Below are positions 19,681 to 29,248 of a stretch of DNA of 64,000 bases, in pieces. The position numbers and the translations under genes were made by a program. The stretch is taken from the NCBI RefSeq assembly GCF_921294215.1, contig NZ_CAKLDM010000002.1, positions 1,364,001 to 1,428,000 of the forward strand, given 5' to 3'. This DNA comes from Vibrio marisflavi CECT 7928 (lineage in GTDB: Bacteria; Pseudomonadota; Gammaproteobacteria; Enterobacterales; Vibrionaceae). Under the pieces are notes generated by a model. It saw only the letters and a list, made by a program, of their open reading frames with translations. It did not search any database and was not told the DNA's origin. Each line of letters begins with the position of its first letter. The stretch's first letter is position 1.

Positions 19681-20925
19681 TTATTTTAAGATTTTGATGT
19701 CAGGCTGACCGACTTCAAGTTCTTGTACATGCCAATCAAGACCGATCTCTGGCATTGTTTCTAAGAACGGGTCTGGATCAAGCTGTTCCATATTAAACAC
19801 ACCAGCTTCCGCCCACTTGCCTCTGAAGTATTGAAGTGCTGCAGTGATTGCAGGCACACCCGTTGTATAAGAGATCGCTTGGTGTTCAACATCTTCATAA
19901 GCCACTTCATGGTCAGCATTGTTGTAAATAAATACACTGCGCTCTTTACCATCTTTCTTGCCTTGTACCCAAGTACCGATACAAGTTTTACCAGTATAAC
20001 CTGGAGCTAAAGAAGTCGGGTCAGGCAATAGAGCTTTAAGAACATGTAGAGGCTGAACCACAGTACCATCGTGAAGCGTCAGTGGGTCTGGGCTCAGAAG
20101 GCCAATATCTCTCATACAGTTGAAGTAGTTAAGGTATGCATCACCAAAACCCATCCAGAATTCAATGCGTTTAGCTGGAATAAATTCTTGCATTGAACGT
20201 ACTTCATCATGAGCCATAGAGTATACTTTGTGCTTTCCAACCAATGGGAAATCAAACTCAAGCATACGAGAATGACAAGGAACTTGTTTCCACTCGTTGT
20301 TTTCCCAATAGAAAGAATCGCCTTGGATTTCCAGCATATTAGTTTCTGGATCAAAGTTAGTTGCGAACTTCTTACCATGGTCACCAGCGTTCACATCCAT
20401 CACATCAATGGTGTCAATCTCATCGAAAAGATGTTTGACAGCATAAGCTGCGAATACACTCACAACACCCGGATCGAATCCAGCACCTAAAATACCTGTG
20501 ATACCAGCTTCTGCAAACTTTTCACGATAGCCCCACTGCCAATCATAAGCTTGCGGTACTTGTTGTCCTTCAGAACATAGATCAACTGCCACAGAGGTAT
20601 CTAAATAAGACACTTTAGCTTGGTAGCACGCTTCCATAATGCTGATATTCACCCACGGAGGACCAGCATTGATGACAAGGTCTGGTTTAACTTCGTTGAT
20701 AAGAGCAACCAACGCATCCACATCATCTGCATTAACAGCGCGGGCTTCTAATTTCTTCGAAGGGTCTTTTAAATTATTGCGACCTTTAATTGATTCGATG
20801 ATCTTTTCACACTTACTAATTGTGCGAGAAGCTAAAGTAATATCGCCTAATACATCGTTGTTTTGAGCTGCCTTGTGAGCAACTACCCAGCCAACACCAC
20901 CAGCACCGATTTGTAAAATTGCCAT
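19681..20925 (-). CDS. Carboxynorspermidine synthase (dehydrogenase)
   Basis: 414 residues, saccharopine-dehydrogenase family. It joins aspartate semialdehyde to 1,3-diaminopropane (or putrescine) with NADPH to give carboxynorspermidine. The N-terminal Rossmann motif is MAILQIGAGGVGWVVAHKAA. Later motifs include VINAGPPWVNISIMEAC, LDTSVAVDL, GAGFDPGVVSVFAAYA and DVNAGDHG. It is the middle gene of the operon, 13 nt downstream of the aminotransferase/decarboxylase fusion and upstream of nspC, as in V. cholerae. Confidence 0.95.
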   Translation of the reverse strand: MAILQIGAGGVGWVVAHKAAQNNDVLGDITLASRTISKCEKIIESIKGRNNLKDPSKKLEARAVNADDVDALVALINEVKPDLVINAGPPWVNISIMEACYQAKVSYLDTSVAVDLCSEGQQVPQAYDWQWGYREKFAEAGITGILGAGFDPGVVSVFAAYAVKHLFDEIDTIDVMDVNAGDHGKKFATNFDPETNMLEIQGDSFYWENNEWKQVPCHSRMLEFDFPLVGKHKVYSMAHDEVRSMQEFIPAKRIEFWMGFGDAYLNYFNCMRDIGLLSPDPLTLHDGTVVQPLHVLKALLPDPTSLAPGYTGKTCIGTWVQGKKDGKERSVFIYNNADHEVAYEDVEHQAISYTTGVPAITAALQYFRGKWAEAGVFNMEQLDPDPFLETMPEIGLDWHVQELEVGQPDIKILK

Positions 20926-20938
20926 TGTTCTAATTCCT

Positions 20939-23821
20939 TTACTGAGCTAGTTCAGAAGCTAGCGTATTAATTTTTGATAATAGAGATTCAAAGTCTGAAG
21001 TTTTCAAACAAGGATTTAATATCGTCAATTTCAGCGCAGATTTTCCGTCTACGACCGTCTCACCAAGCACAGCTAAGCCACGAGTAAGCGCTTCAATACG
21101 TACTTTTTGGTTTAGCTTACAAACATCTCCATTCCCAACCACTCTAAATAAAACTGTTGAAAGTGAAGGTTTAGCTAATAACTCAAAGCCATGTTTTTCT
21201 TCAACAAGTCGAGCGACTTCTAGCGTTTGATCAATGAGGTGGTCATACATTTCACCCAATGCTTTTGGACCAACATTCTGCATGGTCATGAAGACTTTCA
21301 ATGCGTCAAAACGTTTTGTGGTTGCAATTGACTTATCAACTAGGTTTGGCAGCTTGTCATGCTCTCTGTTTAGGTAATCAGCATGATGCAGCAAGAACTT
21401 AAAGTTTGATTTGTCTTTAACAAGCAAAGAACCACAACTTATTGTTTGATAGAACAATTTGTGGAAATCAACGCTGACTGAACTTGCACGCTCGATGCCT
21501 TTTAATCGACCTTTATGGCTACTCAAAATTAGCGCGCCACCGTATGCCCCATCGACATGCATCCACAAATCATTGCGCTCAGCAATATCTGCAATGCTAT
21601 CAAGGTCATCAATTGCGCCGTGATCGGTCGTACCTGCCGTCCCAACAATTGCAAACGGAATCAGTCCTTGAGCCTTAGCATCACTTATTACACCATCAAG
21701 CTTAGTTACATCCATAGTGCCGTCAGAGTGACAGTCTACGCTTATGATTGCTTTTTCACCTAGCCCCATCCACGAGGCTGATTTTTGCACTGTGAAGTGA
21801 GAATTTGCAGAACATACAATGCGCAATTTGTCAGCGTATTCTGGAAGACCAAGCTTCTGCACTGAGTGGCTACTCAGCTTGTCAGCTATCCAATCTCTTG
21901 CCAGCATTAAACCCATTTGGTTACTTTGCGTACCACCACTGGTAAAAATGCCATCCGCATTGCTGCCAAGTTGATACTTGCCACAAAGCCAATCAATTAC
22001 TTTTTGCTCAACATACGTCGCCGCAGACGCCTGATCCCATGAATCCATCGACTGGTTCAATGCTGCAATCATTGCTTCCGCTGCCACTGCTGGCATCAGT
22101 GGAGGTGTGTGCAAATGTGCGATACAGTCAGGGTGCTGAACAATAATAGAGTTCTTCGCCACCAAATCAGCAGTTTCACCGATAATGTCTTTCAACGGTG
22201 CATCTCGGTTATCCAGATTAACTAAGTTAATCGCTTGTTCGAGTTGCTTTGGATCTAACCCCGAATATGGAGAGTTTGTATTTTCAAACACTTCTTTCAT
22301 TGCAGCGGTAGTTTGATTCATAATCAAAGAAAACTCGTTGCTGCCAGCTTCGCCAGTATGAATAAAGTGTTGCTGCCACTTTTCATTTTTCTCTTCTGAA
22401 GCTTTAATGCCACCGCCAACAGCTATTATCGCACCTTCAAGCACTTTTAGAGCGAAGTCGATTTGTTCAAACGAGATAATAAGCGGTGGTAAGAACCGAA
22501 TGACAGAACCGTCACGGCCACCCTTCTCCACCATCAATCCACGCTCTAGAGCAGCTCGTTGGATCGCCAGCGTAAGCTCGCCATCAGACTGTGGTTCGCC
22601 AAATTTGTTTCGCTGGCCTGAAGGATCACAAACCTCAACGCCGAGCATCAAACCCTTTCCACGCACATCAGCAATGCAATTTACACGCTCTTGAATGCGC
22701 TGTAAGCCAAGTCGCAAATACTGACCTGCAATTTTAGCTTGATCGACAAGGTTGTCCCTTTGAATAATCTCCAATGCTTTAGCACCAGAAACCATAGCAA
22801 GTTGGTTGCCACGGAAAGTTCCAGTGTGCTCACCAGCTTTCCAAGTATCGATGTCTTTTTTAAACACCAACAATGACATTGGCATGCCACCGCCGATGGC
22901 TTTAGAAAGGCATAAAATATCTGGTGATACTCCAGCTTCTTCAAATGCAAAACGGTAACCTGTTTTACCCACGCCACATTGGATCTCATCGAAGATAAGT
23001 AGGATATCGTGTTCATCACAGATACGACGTAGCTCTTTTAGCCAAAAAGCAGGGGCAGGAATAACGCCACCTTCGCCTTGAACAGGCTCAACAATCATCG
23101 CGGCAGGTTTCATCACACCCGCTTCATCATCAGCAAGAAGGCGCTCAATATAACGAATATTTGCTTTAGCTCCGGCATCACCACCGATACCAAACGGACA
23201 GCGTAAGCTATACGGGAACGGCATGAAGTGCACATCAGACATTAAACCAGTGCGACGCTCTTTTGTACCGAGGTTACCCATCATCCCCATGGTACCGTTA
23301 GTCATTCCATGATAAGCACCACGGAAAGCGAACATGGTATTGCGGCCTTTAGTCTGCTTTGCAAGCTTGATAGCAGCCTCAACTGCGTCTGCACCTGATG
23401 GCCCACAAAACTGAATAGCAGAATTGTTTGCAAAGTCTTCTGGCAAAAAAGCTTTAACCGTTTTAATGAACTTGTCTTTCGCCTTGGTGGTTATATCAAG
23501 CGTTTGGTATGGCAGACCAGAATCTAGTTGGTCCTTTAGGGCTTGATTGATTTCAGGGTGATTATAGCCAAGAGCTAGTGTCCCCGCCCCCGCCAGACAA
23601 TCTAAAAATATTTGCCCGCGTGTATCTTCCACTAAAGCGCCATAGGCACGCTTTATTGCAATTGGCAAGCGACGCGGATAAGAGCGAACTTCAGACTCAT
23701 GCTCTGCTTGATCTAAAAGTGTTTGGTCTGGCGTTAAGTCGTAGAGACCTTCTACGACTGGCACATCAGTAGAGAAATTGGTTGAGATAGTGTTTTGTTC
23801 AACTTCAAAAACTGTGCTCAT
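20939..23821 (-). CDS. Bifunctional L-2,4-diaminobutyrate aminotransferase/decarboxylase
   Basis: 960 residues, a natural fusion of two PLP enzymes that makes 1,3-diaminopropane for norspermidine. Residues ~1-470 are a class III aminotransferase (aspartate semialdehyde + glutamate to DABA): CGPSGADAVEAA, FDEIQCGVGKTGY, PLP lysine Lys307 in LCLSKAIGGG. Residues ~490-960 are a group II decarboxylase (DABA to diaminopropane): FTSGGTQSNQMGL, HVDGAYGGAL, PLP lysine Lys788 in VDFHKLFYQ. The ATG is preceded by AAGGTATTCAAA. It is the first gene of the operon, with a ~400-nt structured leader. Confidence 0.96.
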   Translation of the reverse strand: MSTVFEVEQNTISTNFSTDVPVVEGLYDLTPDQTLLDQAEHESEVRSYPRRLPIAIKRAYGALVEDTRGQIFLDCLAGAGTLALGYNHPEINQALKDQLDSGLPYQTLDITTKAKDKFIKTVKAFLPEDFANNSAIQFCGPSGADAVEAAIKLAKQTKGRNTMFAFRGAYHGMTNGTMGMMGNLGTKERRTGLMSDVHFMPFPYSLRCPFGIGGDAGAKANIRYIERLLADDEAGVMKPAAMIVEPVQGEGGVIPAPAFWLKELRRICDEHDILLIFDEIQCGVGKTGYRFAFEEAGVSPDILCLSKAIGGGMPMSLLVFKKDIDTWKAGEHTGTFRGNQLAMVSGAKALEIIQRDNLVDQAKIAGQYLRLGLQRIQERVNCIADVRGKGLMLGVEVCDPSGQRNKFGEPQSDGELTLAIQRAALERGLMVEKGGRDGSVIRFLPPLIISFEQIDFALKVLEGAIIAVGGGIKASEEKNEKWQQHFIHTGEAGSNEFSLIMNQTTAAMKEVFENTNSPYSGLDPKQLEQAINLVNLDNRDAPLKDIIGETADLVAKNSIIVQHPDCIAHLHTPPLMPAVAAEAMIAALNQSMDSWDQASAATYVEQKVIDWLCGKYQLGSNADGIFTSGGTQSNQMGLMLARDWIADKLSSHSVQKLGLPEYADKLRIVCSANSHFTVQKSASWMGLGEKAIISVDCHSDGTMDVTKLDGVISDAKAQGLIPFAIVGTAGTTDHGAIDDLDSIADIAERNDLWMHVDGAYGGALILSSHKGRLKGIERASSVSVDFHKLFYQTISCGSLLVKDKSNFKFLLHHADYLNREHDKLPNLVDKSIATTKRFDALKVFMTMQNVGPKALGEMYDHLIDQTLEVARLVEEKHGFELLAKPSLSTVLFRVVGNGDVCKLNQKVRIEALTRGLAVLGETVVDGKSALKLTILNPCLKTSDFESLLSKINTLASELAQ

Positions 23822-24019
23822 TTTGAATACCTTGATAAATCAAATGATTAATTTACTTACACACGTTAGTTGACGGTAACTAAGTGCGGAAAACGCAAAA
23901 ACTTCCGAGACACAAAAAGCATCTGGAATAGATCACCTTCAAAGGGCGATTTAAAGAAGTTTTAGTTTCAAGGTTCAGTAATACTACTGGTTTGATGCAT
24001 GGGGCATCGAGGAAGTAGG

Positions 24020-24200
24020 ACGCTGATTATTGTGTGTAAGTTAAAATGTTTCACTGTTGGGTTTCCCATTTACGTGCCGCTTCGTGCGACGTATAGTATC
24101 CCGTCTATCGCCTAAGGGGTTTGACGATACCTACCCTACGCAGCGTCACAATCAGCATGAATGGTCACTACGCGTATCCCCCAGAAAAGCTTGTTATTTG
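24020..24200 (-). ncRNA. Structured cis-regulatory leader RNA of the norspermidine operon
   Basis: Read on the minus strand, upstream of the DABA aminotransferase/decarboxylase gene. Long-range pairings nest: GTGACG (24149-24144) with CGTCGCAC (24091-24084, one bulged G), and inside it GTATCGTC (24130-24123) with GACGGGATAC (24105-24096, bulged GG). A hairpin TGGGAAACCCA follows. The stretch is GC-richer than its surroundings. From memory, a DABA-DC-AT RNA motif has been described upstream of such genes in Vibrio relatives, and this is a good candidate. The ligand and mechanism are unknown; a polyamine or diaminobutyrate pathway metabolite is a guess. Confidence 0.65.
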
Positions 24201-24223
24201 CAGCCTCCGAGATTGCGCGAGAA

Positions 24224-24251
24224 ATTATCATAAAATTGATCTATATGGCAA
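24224..24251 (-). promoter_or_regulatory. Predicted promoter of the norspermidine operon leader
   Basis: On the minus strand, -35 TTGCCA (24251-24246) and -10 GATAAT (24229-24224) are 16 bp apart. Transcription from about 24217 would give a leader of ~400 nt before the ATG at 23821. The rest of the leader (23822-24019) contains no gene. Confidence 0.55.
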
Positions 24252-24296
24252 TACTTTTTAACCATCATTTTAACTTTTTTAGCGTGCTAGAAACGC

Positions 24297-24321
24297 AAAA
24301 GGGTAAGCAAATTGCTTACCC
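24297..24321 (-). terminator. Terminator after nhaA
   Basis: On the minus strand, GGGTAAGCAA and TTGCTTACCC (24321-24301) form a near-perfect stem followed by TTTT (24300-24297). Confidence 0.8.
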
Positions 24322-24341
24322 TACTGTAGCTATAATATGCA

Positions 24342-25511
24342 TCAGTTTTCTTGTGGTTGCCTAGACTTCAGTTTCTTAGGTAGTGAAGTACTTAGCAGTA
24401 CGTAACCAAGAATAGCTGCGGTAGTCGAGCCCATTAATATGCCCAATCTTGCGTAGGTATCGAAGTCTGCATTTGCTGAGCCGAAGGCTAGAGAGGATAT
24501 GAATATCGACATCGTAAAGCCAATTCCACAAAGCACTGACACCGCAAATATTTGCTTAAAGTTAATTCCCTCTGGAAGTTTAGCAAATCCTAATTTAACG
24601 GCAGCGTAGCTGAAGCTAAATACGCCTAGAGGCTTACCAACTAACAGACCTAGAGCAACACCCAATGGCAACATTGAAGTCAGCCCTGCCATATCTACAC
24701 CCTGTAAAGAAATACCTGCATTGGCGAAAGCGAACAGTGGCAAAATACCGAAGGCAACATACCTGTGTAGTGAATGCTCCATATGTTTAAGTGGAGAGTA
24801 ATCGCCTTTTTCACCTTTGAGCGGAATAGCAAAGCCTATCACTACACCAGCTAATGTGGCATGGACACCCGACTTCAACACTGCGGCCCATAGGATTAGG
24901 CCAACTATCATGTAAGGCGTTAACTTAGTGACATTTTTGTGGTTGAGGAAAAATAAAACTCCCGTCATTGCAAAACCGACCACCAATGCTAAGGTTGATA
25001 AGTCACTGGTGTAGAACAGCGCAATTATCACGACAACGCCCAAGTCATCAATAATCGCCAAAGCCAGCAAAAATACTTTTAAGCTAACAGGAACTCGGCT
25101 ACCTAACAGAGCCATAATACCCAACGCAAAAGCAATATCTGTTGCTGCTGGGATAGCCCATCCTTGCATCGCGGCTGGATTGCCAAGGTTAAACAATACA
25201 TAAATTAGTGCTGGTGCAACCATACCACCTGCGGCTGCGATAGCTGGGAAGATAGCCGTCTCTTTAGACTTCAACGCACCTTCCAATAGCTCTCGTTTTA
25301 CTTCTAAGCCTATCAACAAGAAGAATACAGCCATCAAGCCATCGTTAATCCAGTGAGAAAGTGACATACCGAAGACATAGGTATGTAAGAAACCTTGGTA
25401 TGCATCGTTAAGAGGAGAGTTAGCAACAGTCATTGCAATTGCTGCGGCAATGACAAGTAGAATGCCCCCAGCAGATTCCATTTTAAAGAAGTCACGAATC
25501 ATTTCGCTCAT
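24342..25511 (-). CDS. nhaA: Na+/H+ antiporter NhaA
   Basis: 389 residues from ATG 25511, giving [19 protein letters not shown] as in other Vibrio NhaA; AAGGG lies upstream. The frame is open to 25559, but the extra 16 residues do not fit the family. There are about 12 membrane segments. The functional aspartates are present in [11 protein letters not shown] (Asp133 equivalent) and [14 protein letters not shown] (Asp163/Asp164 equivalents). NhaA exchanges two H+ for one Na+ across the inner membrane at alkaline pH. It sits next to the norspermidine operon as in V. cholerae. No NhaR gene or obvious NhaR site is seen. Confidence 0.96.
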   Translation of the reverse strand: MSEMIRDFFKMESAGGILLVIAAAIAMTVANSPLNDAYQGFLHTYVFGMSLSHWINDGLMAVFFLLIGLEVKRELLEGALKSKETAIFPAIAAAGGMVAPALIYVLFNLGNPAAMQGWAIPAATDIAFALGIMALLGSRVPVSLKVFLLALAIIDDLGVVVIIALFYTSDLSTLALVVGFAMTGVLFFLNHKNVTKLTPYMIVGLILWAAVLKSGVHATLAGVVIGFAIPLKGEKGDYSPLKHMEHSLHRYVAFGILPLFAFANAGISLQGVDMAGLTSMLPLGVALGLLVGKPLGVFSFSYAAVKLGFAKLPEGINFKQIFAVSVLCGIGFTMSIFISSLAFGSANADFDTYARLGILMGSTTAAILGYVLLSTSLPKKLKSRQPQEN

Positions 25512-25799
25512 ATTTCGCCCTTGTCTTAATTTTCTAAACCAACCAAATAATGAATACATTTGAGTGTAATACCATCCAATACCAAGGAAAAATCGCTTCT
25601 AATGATAATAATTGTAGGTTTTTCCGAAGTTATGCATTAAACCTAAACACGCTCTAATGCTAAATTAATAGCATATACTCAGCTACATTATCCAATTGAA
25701 TTTGAATAATTTCTTGTGCTACATATAGAAAATATAGTTGAATCACTCAAAAAGCCGAAATATGTCACTTTTAAATGTATCAAATAGGCTTGTTATGAA
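25512..25799. other. Intergenic region upstream of nhaA
   Basis: AT-rich region between the nhaA start and the terminator of the ABC permease operon. It contains a 6-bp inverted repeat ATGCTA-6-TAGCAT (~25656-25673). I see no gene and no clear Na+-responsive RNA. Confidence 0.4.
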
Positions 25800-25801
25800 A
25801 G

Positions 25802-25827
25802 AAAAAGCCCCAGCAAAAGCTGAGGCT
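25802..25827 (-). terminator. Terminator of the FtsX-type ABC operon
   Basis: On the minus strand, AGCCTCAGC-TTTT-GCTGGGGCT (25827-25806; 9-bp stem with one G-U pair) is followed by a T run. Confidence 0.82.
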
Positions 25828-25858
25828 AAGTGATAACAGTCGTTGGTTTTATTTGAAC

Positions 25859-28318
25859 CTAAATCGCGTCTTTTAGCAGCTTCATTGGCGTGTTGCGAAT
25901 CATCCTAAGTACTGGGATCGCACCTGCTGCCATCAACGCTAGCATGACTGTAGCAACGGTTATCAAGTATTGAGATGGCAAAAACTGCAACTTCATTGTC
26001 CACCCAAAAGACTGTTCTATGACTATGTTGACGATGAAATGTGATAGCAACAAGCCAAGTGGCATCGCAATAATAATCGACAAAATACCGAAACAAAGCA
26101 GTTGTAACCCGCCAATCAATATAATCTCCCGCCCAGAGACTCCAAAACACCTCAACAAAGAGATATGTCGCTGCCTAGAAACTTCACCGGCTAACGTGGC
26201 AAAGAATATTCCTACAATCGCAATAACAAGGGTAATATGACCCAATGTGTCCGCCACTTCAAAAGTTCTATCGAATAAACTCATCGCTTTCTTGTGGATA
26301 CTCTTATTATCGAAAACACGGCCATCACTAAAGTGATATTTCACCTCGATGTTTTTCTCTATGATGGTTGGGTTTACCCATTTCGGTAATTTGAGACCTA
26401 GCGAAACACTGCCAGTACCGGAGAACGCTTTTAGCCAATTGTCCTTTGAAATAATAACTTGGTTGTATGGGTTGCCATAATCATAGTAAACACCGACAAC
26501 ATTCCACCCATTCCCTAAACTACCTCGCAAATCTACTTTTTCACCAGGCTCTATATCAAGCTTGTTAGCCATCGATTCACTGATCAAGATGGACTTAGTT
26601 GTTTTCAGGAGGTGCCAAAAATTAGGCAATGTCTGTTTTATCGGAATAGAACCTAACTCACCAGCTGAGAACCCCGTACTAACAACTTGCAATGGACCTG
26701 ATGGGGTCAAAATTTCCTTCTCCCACCTTTGCCAAACTTGAGATATTTCTGGTTGTTTCTCCAACCATGTAGTAATTGAATCGACTCTCGCGGCATCAGG
26801 GTAAACATACAGATCGGCCGCTAAGCGTTGAGATAGCCAACTGTCTGTCGTATGCCTAAAGCTTCCAACAGTTGTTTCAACACCAACATTGGCAGCTACC
26901 GCTAACATAAATGCCATTGTCGCAACGCCTCGGTAGCTCATACTCGCAGCAGCATCAGAGAAAAACCATCGCACTTTAACAGTACGTAAAGTGTTAGCAA
27001 GGAAAGTAAAGAGCTTCCAAATAACAAAAGGCGTAAACATGGCCACGCTAAGCAGAGTCAATACAATAATTGCAAAGCCTGTATGTTCAGTCTTAGGAGC
27101 GATGTACAGAATAATGGCGATAAGTGCAAACATAATGGCTAGCAACGTTTGAATCGCAAACTCAATACTAGCAAACCGCACTAGAGACAAACGCTTAGCT
27201 AAACGAATAGGTTGTGCTCTTAGCAAACGAATTGCTGGCCAAATACAAGCCAGCAGTGCACCAGCAATCGTCATATATAAGCTTGTGCAACTCGACTGCC
27301 AGCTCCACCCATTCGCAAACGTGTCTGCCCCGTGATAAACAAAGCCAATACTTTGCGAAACCGTCGGGATCATGTAGTAAGACAAGCACATACCCAACAA
27401 ATTACCACACACCCAACTTACGAGGATCAAAGCAAACAACTCGATTAAAAGCGCTTGGGTTAGCTGCCACCCTGAGACACCTGTTTGACGAAGTATGCCC
27501 ACTAAACGTTGCCGCTGAGCCATCGATAGCGACATTGCTTGATAAAAAATGAACAAGCCAACGAGGAATGAAAGCATACCAACCGCAGTCAGGTTCATGT
27601 GGAAAGCTTTGGTTATCGACTCCAACTCACTACGCGAGTTTTTCGATAACACTAAACCAGTCGGGAGCATGTTTTTCAGAACGAAAACCTTATCAGGCTC
27701 CATTTCACCACACGCTATCTGCGATACTCCACCATTGTTATCAACGCTTTTAAACACCGACGGGTTACTGATCACTTCATTCTTATCAAGAACTCCCCAA
27801 TTATCAATAACAACGGGTCCAACCTTTTTTCCATCAAGGACAGAAAGATAACTACCGTTGTCCAAACCAATCGTCTTGGCAAGAGATGAGCTCACTACGA
27901 TTGGGGTAACTTCACCTTTCTTTGTGTGTTTGTACAAATGCTCGGCAACCGTTACCTCACGTACGGGAATGGTAATTCGTGGATCAACACCAACAAAAGT
28001 AACGGTCTTACGACTAGCAATATTAGTATTAACAGGAACTTGTTTGAAAGGTACACATTGGGTAAACCCTTCTTTTTGAAGCTGGGTATAGAAATCGTAC
28101 GGGATAAGGTCTGTTGGTTTTTTTGCGCGAACTTTTAATGGCAGAGGATCAGCCAGAATCTGCTCCCCCGTCACGCTATTCTGCCTTACATGCTTACTTA
28201 TTGACGTCACACCAACAAGCAGCGAGACACCTAAAGTCAGCCCCAACCAAACAAGCAATAACTGAAATGGATAACGGCGATAGTGACCCAATAACGCTTT
28301 AACTATGGGCCATAACAT
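25859..28318 (-). CDS. FtsX/MacB-type ABC transporter permease (large, two FtsX domains)
   Basis: 819 residues from ATG 28318, which follows a GGGGG-rich site and overlaps the 3' end of the ATPase gene by 20 nt, so the two are translationally coupled. Membrane segments occur near the N-terminus (FQLLLVWLGLTLGVSLLVGV), in a middle block (~260-460) and a C-terminal block (LVIAIVGIFFATLAGEVSRQRHISLLRCFGVSGREI). Large periplasmic parts lie between them. The layout resembles the YbbP-like group of LolCE/MacB-superfamily permeases, which extract or move lipids or lipopeptides mechanically rather than importing solutes. The substrate is unknown. Confidence 0.82.
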   Translation of the reverse strand: MLWPIVKALLGHYRRYPFQLLLVWLGLTLGVSLLVGVTSISKHVRQNSVTGEQILADPLPLKVRAKKPTDLIPYDFYTQLQKEGFTQCVPFKQVPVNTNIASRKTVTFVGVDPRITIPVREVTVAEHLYKHTKKGEVTPIVVSSSLAKTIGLDNGSYLSVLDGKKVGPVVIDNWGVLDKNEVISNPSVFKSVDNNGGVSQIACGEMEPDKVFVLKNMLPTGLVLSKNSRSELESITKAFHMNLTAVGMLSFLVGLFIFYQAMSLSMAQRQRLVGILRQTGVSGWQLTQALLIELFALILVSWVCGNLLGMCLSYYMIPTVSQSIGFVYHGADTFANGWSWQSSCTSLYMTIAGALLACIWPAIRLLRAQPIRLAKRLSLVRFASIEFAIQTLLAIMFALIAIILYIAPKTEHTGFAIIVLTLLSVAMFTPFVIWKLFTFLANTLRTVKVRWFFSDAAASMSYRGVATMAFMLAVAANVGVETTVGSFRHTTDSWLSQRLAADLYVYPDAARVDSITTWLEKQPEISQVWQRWEKEILTPSGPLQVVSTGFSAGELGSIPIKQTLPNFWHLLKTTKSILISESMANKLDIEPGEKVDLRGSLGNGWNVVGVYYDYGNPYNQVIISKDNWLKAFSGTGSVSLGLKLPKWVNPTIIEKNIEVKYHFSDGRVFDNKSIHKKAMSLFDRTFEVADTLGHITLVIAIVGIFFATLAGEVSRQRHISLLRCFGVSGREIILIGGLQLLCFGILSIIIAMPLGLLLSHFIVNIVIEQSFGWTMKLQFLPSQYLITVATVMLALMAAGAIPVLRMIRNTPMKLLKDAI

Positions 28319-28970
28319 GAAGCACGCCCCCTTGCAGGCGTATACGCCCTTGCATATGCATTGCGACTTTTTCACTGTGTGTCACAAGAAGAAGCGTACA
28401 TTTTAACTGACGAGTCAAACTGGTTAGAAGCCGCATTACCGCTTCAGCATTTCGCTCGTCTAAACTACCCGTTGGTTCATCGGCCAATAGTATTTTCGGC
28501 TCCATATAGAGCGCCCTAGCGATGGCCGCACGTTGTTGTTGGCCGCCGGAAACATCTTCAGGAAAACGTTTTAATAAAGGCATTAGATCCAATACTGATA
28601 AGATTTGGCGCCACAATTCTTTATTTTCAGGTAAACCTTTTAGCTGACGACAAAAACGAATATTGTCTTCAATATTTAAGGTGGGAAGAAGGTTATATTG
28701 CTGGAAAATAAGGCCTATATTACCTCTGCGGTAAGATGTCCTCTTATTTTCTTTCGCCGTATGCATGCTGAAACCGGGAAAAAGAATCTCTCCTGTGTCA
28801 GCAGTATCTAACCCTGCTATAAGGTTGAGTAGCGTACTTTTACCTGAACCACTCTCGCCCATCAAAGCGACTTGCTCACCTTGCGATAACGACAACTCTG
28901 CACCTTGTAAGATGGGATGAAACTCTCCACCATCTATATAACCTTTACAAAGGTCCTTAAGTTGTAACAT
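28299..28970 (-). CDS. ABC transporter ATP-binding protein (LolD/YbbA-like)
   Basis: 223 residues. Walker A is GESGSGKST, the Q-loop lies in IGLIFQQYNLLP, the signature is VSGGQQQRAAIARAL, Walker B is ILLADEPTGSLD, and the H-loop is LLLVTHSE. This is the MacB/LolD/YbbA subgroup that partners FtsX-type permeases. It is the first gene of a two-gene operon with the permease, whose start lies inside its 3' end. It powers the permease at the inner membrane; the substrate is unknown. Confidence 0.92.
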   Translation of the reverse strand: MLQLKDLCKGYIDGGEFHPILQGAELSLSQGEQVALMGESGSGKSTLLNLIAGLDTADTGEILFPGFSMHTAKENKRTSYRRGNIGLIFQQYNLLPTLNIEDNIRFCRQLKGLPENKELWRQILSVLDLMPLLKRFPEDVSGGQQQRAAIARALYMEPKILLADEPTGSLDERNAEAVMRLLTSLTRQLKCTLLLVTHSEKVAMHMQGRIRLQGGVLHVMAHS

Positions 28971-29248
28971 TTATATTCTCGCCGTCACCGTTTACCGGAT
29001 AGTGAATCTACACTAAATCCCTCTCTTGAGGAAGTATTTTGCACGCTAGATCACATCTTATGCAAACGGTTTCTTCAATCAATTTTAGAGGCACTCATCC
29101 CATTTAGTTTGTTAGTGTTTCAACTCCATGATAATTAAGCAAACCATCACTATTTTTCGAGAATTGTAATATACTTCGATAATAGGAAGTCTTTGATATT
29201 TTGGCGAAACATCTTCACGACTTGAAACATAACAATAAAGGGTGCGCA

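Noticed and set aside
23822..24200. Lysine riboswitch or c-di-GMP riboswitch as identity of the norspermidine leader
   Set aside because: I compared the conserved core strings I remember of both classes and found neither; the DABA-specific motif fits the gene context better.
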